In this document: positions 60,766 through 64,000 of the stretch, in pieces
Layout of the letters: each line of letters begins with the position of its first letter
Position numbering within the stretch: position 1 is the stretch's first letter
Assembly: GCF_051912485.1 (NCBI RefSeq)
Contig: NZ_CP196822.1
Coordinates: 620,001-684,000 of the forward strand
Length of the DNA stretch: 64,000 nucleotides
DNA from: Nitrobacter sp051912485
GTDB taxonomy: Bacteria > Pseudomonadota > Alphaproteobacteria > Rhizobiales > Xanthobacteraceae
Reading direction: 5' to 3'
Position numbers and translations under genes: made by a program
Notes under the pieces: model-generated
What the model was told of the DNA's origin: nothing
Databases searched by the model: none
The model's input: only the letters and a program-made list of their open reading frames with translations

Positions 60766-62778
60766 TCAGGCGTCGAGCATTGGCGGCGCCGAAGCGCTGG
60801 GTTTGCGGCCCGTCACCATCGGGATCACCTCGTCGCGCGTTCCGAACGCCTGCACGGAGCCATTCTGCAGAATCATGATCTTGTCGACGCTCTGCAAAAG
60901 CGCCGGCCGTTGCGTGATGGTGACGACCGTCATCCGCTTTTCCTTGGCGCGCACCAGTGCCTTCGCCAAGGCGCGTTCGCCGTTTGCGTCGAGATTTGCG
61001 TTCGGCTCATCAAGCACAATCAATCGCGGATTGCCGTAGAAGGCCCGCGCAAGGCCGATCCGCTGCCGCTGCCCGCCCGACAAAGGGCTGCCATCCATGC
61101 CGATCACGGTTTCATAGCCTTGGGCGAGCTCCGAAATCATTTCATGCACGTCGGCGGTTTCAGCGGCATCGAAGATGTCTTCGTCGATCGCGTCAGAGCG
61201 CATGCGCGCGATGTTCGCCTTGATTGATGCCGGAAACAGTTGAACTTCCTGTGGCAGATAGCCGACGCTTTCGCCGAACTGGCGCGGGTCCCAATTGCGC
61301 AGGTCCATCATGTCCAATCGGACATTTCCGGCGGTCGGAATAATGGAGCCGACCAGCATTCGCGCCAGCATGGTCTTTCCAGTGCCCGATGGTCCCACGA
61401 TAGCGAGGGACTCGCCGGGTTCAAGCTGGAAGCTGATGCCGTTGAGGATCACCTTCTTGTTCGGGGGAGGGACGTAGAGGATACGTTCGACGCTGAGGCG
61501 ACCCTCCGGACGCGGCAATCGCAAACGTTCGAGGTTGAGTGGCGAGTTTTGAAGCAGGGTCTTGATACGGCTGTAGGCCGAACGCGCCTGCACGAAGTGA
61601 CGCCATCCTTCGATTGTGCCTTCCAGGGGAGCCAGGGCGCGGCTGGCGACGATCGATGCCGCGATGATCATGCCCCCGGTCAATTCGCTTTCCAGTGCGA
61701 GGTAGGCGCCCCATCCGAGAATGGTAATCTGGGTGCCCAGACGCAGGAACTTCGAAATGCCGGTCATGATGATGTTGAGGTCGTGGCCGGCGACCTGAGC
61801 CTTGAGCGATTCCACCGTCTCCTGTCCCCAGACCTGGACGCCTTCCGGAATCATGCCCATCGCGTTGATAACCTGGGCGTTGCGCGCCATCGCCTCCGCT
61901 TGGAGGTTGGCGCGGGTTCCGAAGGCATTCGCTCGCGTGAAGGGTATCGCGGTCACGCGCTGGTTGATGAGCGCGACCCCAATCAGCGACATGCTTGAGC
62001 CCAGGACGATCAGCCCGAGTTGCGGGTGGATCAGGAACACAACAGCGAGATAAGCGGGTGTCACCGGAGCATCGAAGATCGTCAGCAGGACTGGGCCTGT
62101 GATGAACGCGCGCAAATGCTGTAGGTCGGCGAGCGTCTGAAATTCCCGGCTTGAGCCGCTTTGTGCCGCTTTTGCAGCCGCACTCAGCACGGGACCGCCC
62201 AAACGAGCTTCAGTTTCGACGGCGATCCTCATCAGGATAAAGCGGCGCAACATATCCATCACGACATGAGCTCCGATAGCCAGAATGACGATCGACGACA
62301 GCATGATCAACGTGTCGACGCTTCGGCTGGTCAGCACCCGATCCGACATGTTGAAAAGATAGATAGGGATGGAAAGAACGAGAAGATTCACGACAAGCGA
62401 GAAAATGCCGACGGTGACGAGATTATGCCGTGCGGCAGCCAGTCCCTTGCCGAGGACGTCCCGAAATTCGTTGTCGCCGGACCGCTTGTGCAACTGCGGA
62501 GTGCCACCGCCACCGCCGCCGCCGCCACCATTGAGATTGCCCTTGCCGTTAAGATTATGCCCGTTCGCTGGTGCCAAAGGAGTCTCGGCTCCATTACGGT
62601 TTGGCGGAATGGGCATTTGTTCTGTTCGTGCGTCGAGCGTCTCGGCTGGCTTCTCAAACGGATTTCGCCATAGTTTCTGCGTCAGTTTTCTGACCTGCCC
62701 TATGAGAGCGTCCCTCGAATAGCGATCGCCTGAATCCGCCGACGGATTGGCAATGATTTGATCGTCGCTCAGACTCAT
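60766..62778 (-). CDS. Type I secretion ABC transporter (PrtD/HlyB family)
   Basis: A 670-residue permease-ATPase. The first 100 residues are a cytoplasmic extension with a poly-Gly run (nine Gly near residue 85, encoded by GCC/ACC triplets at about 62505-62535) and no C39 peptidase motif, so it does not cut its substrate. The membrane domain spans about 115-410; the ATPase has GPSGTGKTML, QEVQLFPASIKANIARMRSD, LSGGQRQRIGLARAFYGNPR and LIVLDEPNANLDANGE. ATG at 62778 with GAGGAG upstream; an ATG 15 bases earlier is less likely. Upstream of the HlyD-like gene and downstream of the repetitive substrate gene. Confidence 0.9.
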   Translation of the reverse strand: MSLSDDQIIANPSADSGDRYSRDALIGQVRKLTQKLWRNPFEKPAETLDARTEQMPIPPNRNGAETPLAPANGHNLNGKGNLNGGGGGGGGGTPQLHKRSGDNEFRDVLGKGLAAARHNLVTVGIFSLVVNLLVLSIPIYLFNMSDRVLTSRSVDTLIMLSSIVILAIGAHVVMDMLRRFILMRIAVETEARLGGPVLSAAAKAAQSGSSREFQTLADLQHLRAFITGPVLLTIFDAPVTPAYLAVVFLIHPQLGLIVLGSSMSLIGVALINQRVTAIPFTRANAFGTRANLQAEAMARNAQVINAMGMIPEGVQVWGQETVESLKAQVAGHDLNIIMTGISKFLRLGTQITILGWGAYLALESELTGGMIIAASIVASRALAPLEGTIEGWRHFVQARSAYSRIKTLLQNSPLNLERLRLPRPEGRLSVERILYVPPPNKKVILNGISFQLEPGESLAIVGPSGTGKTMLARMLVGSIIPTAGNVRLDMMDLRNWDPRQFGESVGYLPQEVQLFPASIKANIARMRSDAIDEDIFDAAETADVHEMISELAQGYETVIGMDGSPLSGGQRQRIGLARAFYGNPRLIVLDEPNANLDANGERALAKALVRAKEKRMTVVTITQRPALLQSVDKIMILQNGSVQAFGTRDEVIPMVTGRKPSASAPPMLDA

Positions 62779-62820
62779 CGTCGCTCTCCTCAACCAACAA
62801 GCTTCGATTCTGGGTCCAAT

Positions 62821-64000
62821 TTAGTGGAGCACGCCGGCCATGGGGTCGTCGTGCGGAAGCGTCGTGGTTGGGTGATGCTGCGGATCTGAATTGTTGGTCG
62901 CGTCGTCCTGCCCGACAAAAGCGATCACCTCAGGGACGAGGGCTTGGGGATTCGTTTGAGTGACGTGATCCGAATCCTGGTTCACAAGATTGGCCTGGAC
63001 CAGGATGGTATCGCCATAGACCTGTCCGTTGACATGGGTGTTGGTGTTTCCAACGTCGACGATGGCCGCATCGTTGCTGAGAACGTTGCTTCCCGTGGAG
63101 ACGTTTTGGGTCGCCATGCTGTCGCCGTAGTAACCGGCCGTGACAGCCGACGGGGATTCCTGGAGTTGAAGCGCCATGTTCGCGTTGGAAACGATATTGG
63201 TCTGCCAGATCGCGTTGACGTCATAGTAGTCGCCGGTGACATAAAGGATATGGAAGGTGCCACCGTTGCCAGCGATCAATTGCCCGAACGAGGGGTCGAG
63301 CTCTGTTGCTCCGCCCGAAATATTGTGGATGAGATTGTCAAGGTCGGAATTCCACGGCAGGGTTTTGTCGCCGCCGTAGTTCTCGATCGTTGCTGTGTTG
63401 GTAAGCTGATTGTTGCCGGTGGAAACTGTTTGATTCGTATTGATCCCGTCGCCCGTGATCTGGACGGTATCGTTGTTGTAGAGAATGTTGTTTTGGAAGA
63501 CCACGTTCATGCCGTGATAGCTGCCGCCGACGACGATCAGGTCGTAGTTGAAATCGCCGTCGTTGATCAGCACGTAGTTGCCGAGCTCGTTCTGGCCGGC
63601 GTGAACTTCATAATGCGTGCTCGAGCTGCTCTGCATCGTGACGTTGTTGTCAGAGAGATAATTGCTCTGAACCAGCGCTCGAACGTTGAAGTAGTCGCCA
63701 TGCACGACATCGACGGACCAGTCCGGGCCGGCAAAGTAGCTCGGCATGGTTTCATAGACGCCCGGATGCTGGACGAAGTCCGCGATGTTCGTGGCCTGAT
63801 CGCCGCCGGTCGTGATATTGGCTCCGAATCCTCCGACCGTGACGTGATCGTTGTCCATATACGAATTGGTCTGGAAGATCGCATTGGTCTTGAAAGAGTC
63901 GCCCATCACGAGCATCGTTCGCGCCGAATCCGTCAGATCGACGATGTAGGCGCCATTGCTGGCAGTATTGCCGCCGTCGAGTGCCCACTGCCCCAGACCA
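62821..64000 (-). CDS. Repetitive secreted protein, C-terminal part (partial)
   Basis: The frame is open to the window edge, so only the last 393 residues are seen. Five imperfect units of about 60-90 residues share the pattern GDxYxVxAIxQTNxxxDND, for example GDSFKTNAIFQTNSYMDNDH, GDYFNVRALVQSNYLSDNN, GSYHGMNVVFQNNILYNND and GDYYDVNAIWQTNIVSNAN. Asn/Asp/Gly-rich repeats of this kind suggest a stacked beta structure. No RTX nonapeptides occur in the visible part. The end (DPQHHPTTTLPHDDPM, AGVLH) is His/Pro/Asp-rich. It lies 42 bases before the type I secretion transporter gene on the same strand, so it is probably its exported cargo. Confidence 0.72.
   Translation of the reverse strand, partial: GLGQWALDGGNTASNGAYIVDLTDSARTMLVMGDSFKTNAIFQTNSYMDNDHVTVGGFGANITTGGDQATNIADFVQHPGVYETMPSYFAGPDWSVDVVHGDYFNVRALVQSNYLSDNNVTMQSSSSTHYEVHAGQNELGNYVLINDGDFNYDLIVVGGSYHGMNVVFQNNILYNNDTVQITGDGINTNQTVSTGNNQLTNTATIENYGGDKTLPWNSDLDNLIHNISGGATELDPSFGQLIAGNGGTFHILYVTGDYYDVNAIWQTNIVSNANMALQLQESPSAVTAGYYGDSMATQNVSTGSNVLSNDAAIVDVGNTNTHVNGQVYGDTILVQANLVNQDSDHVTQTNPQALVPEVIAFVGQDDATNNSDPQHHPTTTLPHDDPMAGVLH

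Noticed and set aside
62505..62535. Triplet repeat (GCC/ACC) as a phase-variable tract
   Set aside because: It encodes an in-frame poly-Gly run; length change in triplets would not switch the gene off, and variation is not shown.

Overview
The window looks like chromosome of an alphaproteobacterium of the Bradyrhizobium/Rhodopseudomonas/Afipia group (Nitrobacteraceae). The grounds are family-level: a BclA-type peptide transporter, a DUF3551 small secreted protein, an IalB protein, a degenerate copy of what I recall as a common intergenic repeat of this group, high GC, and GTG/TTG starts. No rRNA, tRNA, CRISPR array or phage module was found, so the genus is an inference.

Layout. 1-3.3 kb: small secreted cysteine-rich or basic proteins and hypothetical genes. 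3.4-6.2 kb: a NarK-like nitrate/nitrite porter, a secreted SUMF1-fold protein without the catalytic cysteines, and a decayed transposase. 6.3-9.7 kb: a three-gene operon (glutamine-synthetase-like ligase, Fe-dependent alcohol dehydrogenase, class I glutamine amidotransferase) that could run a gamma-glutamyl route for an amine or amino alcohol. 10-12.7 kb: an ABC-F ATPase and a LysR regulator. 13-16 kb: an IS3-family element interrupted by an IS110-family (IS1111-like) element, abutting a truncated, frameshifted tonB. 16.8-20.9 kb: the sulfonate operon ssuA-D-C-B plus a flavin reductase, with ssuA broken by an internal deletion. 21-26.5 kb: bclA-like transporter, DUF3551 protein, selO and a PRC-barrel protein.

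26.8-33.9 kb holds the most distinctive locus: seven minus-strand genes, mostly tightly spaced or overlapping. They encode a small repeat protein, a GT2 and a GT4 glycosyltransferase, a LicD-type phosphotransferase, a TagD-type CTP:glycerol-3-phosphate cytidylyltransferase, a secreted protein of unknown fold, and a GDPD-like phosphodiesterase. Three of them share a short W/Y-YL..YPD module. I infer that it builds and trims a surface glycan carrying a phospho-substituent such as phosphoglycerol. 34.6-38.8 kb: a tandem UspA protein, a PcfJ-domain protein, and the molybdenum storage genes mosB-mosA with a candidate Mo-box upstream and a strong terminator downstream.

39-45.9 kb is one gene for a 2287-residue autotransporter with about 28 glycine-rich repeats. 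46-49.4 kb: IalB protein, NarL-type response regulator and a convergent hybrid histidine kinase. 49.7-55.1 kb: a Cus/Czc-type metal efflux operon (Cys-rich leader protein, FixH/YtkA-like protein, CusB, CusA). 55.2-58.5 kb: three small proteins and a fused PabA-PabB aminodeoxychorismate synthase. 58.8-64 kb: a frameshifted TPR gene, a type I secretion adaptor and ABC transporter, and the C-terminal part of a repetitive protein that is probably the secreted substrate and runs off the window edge.
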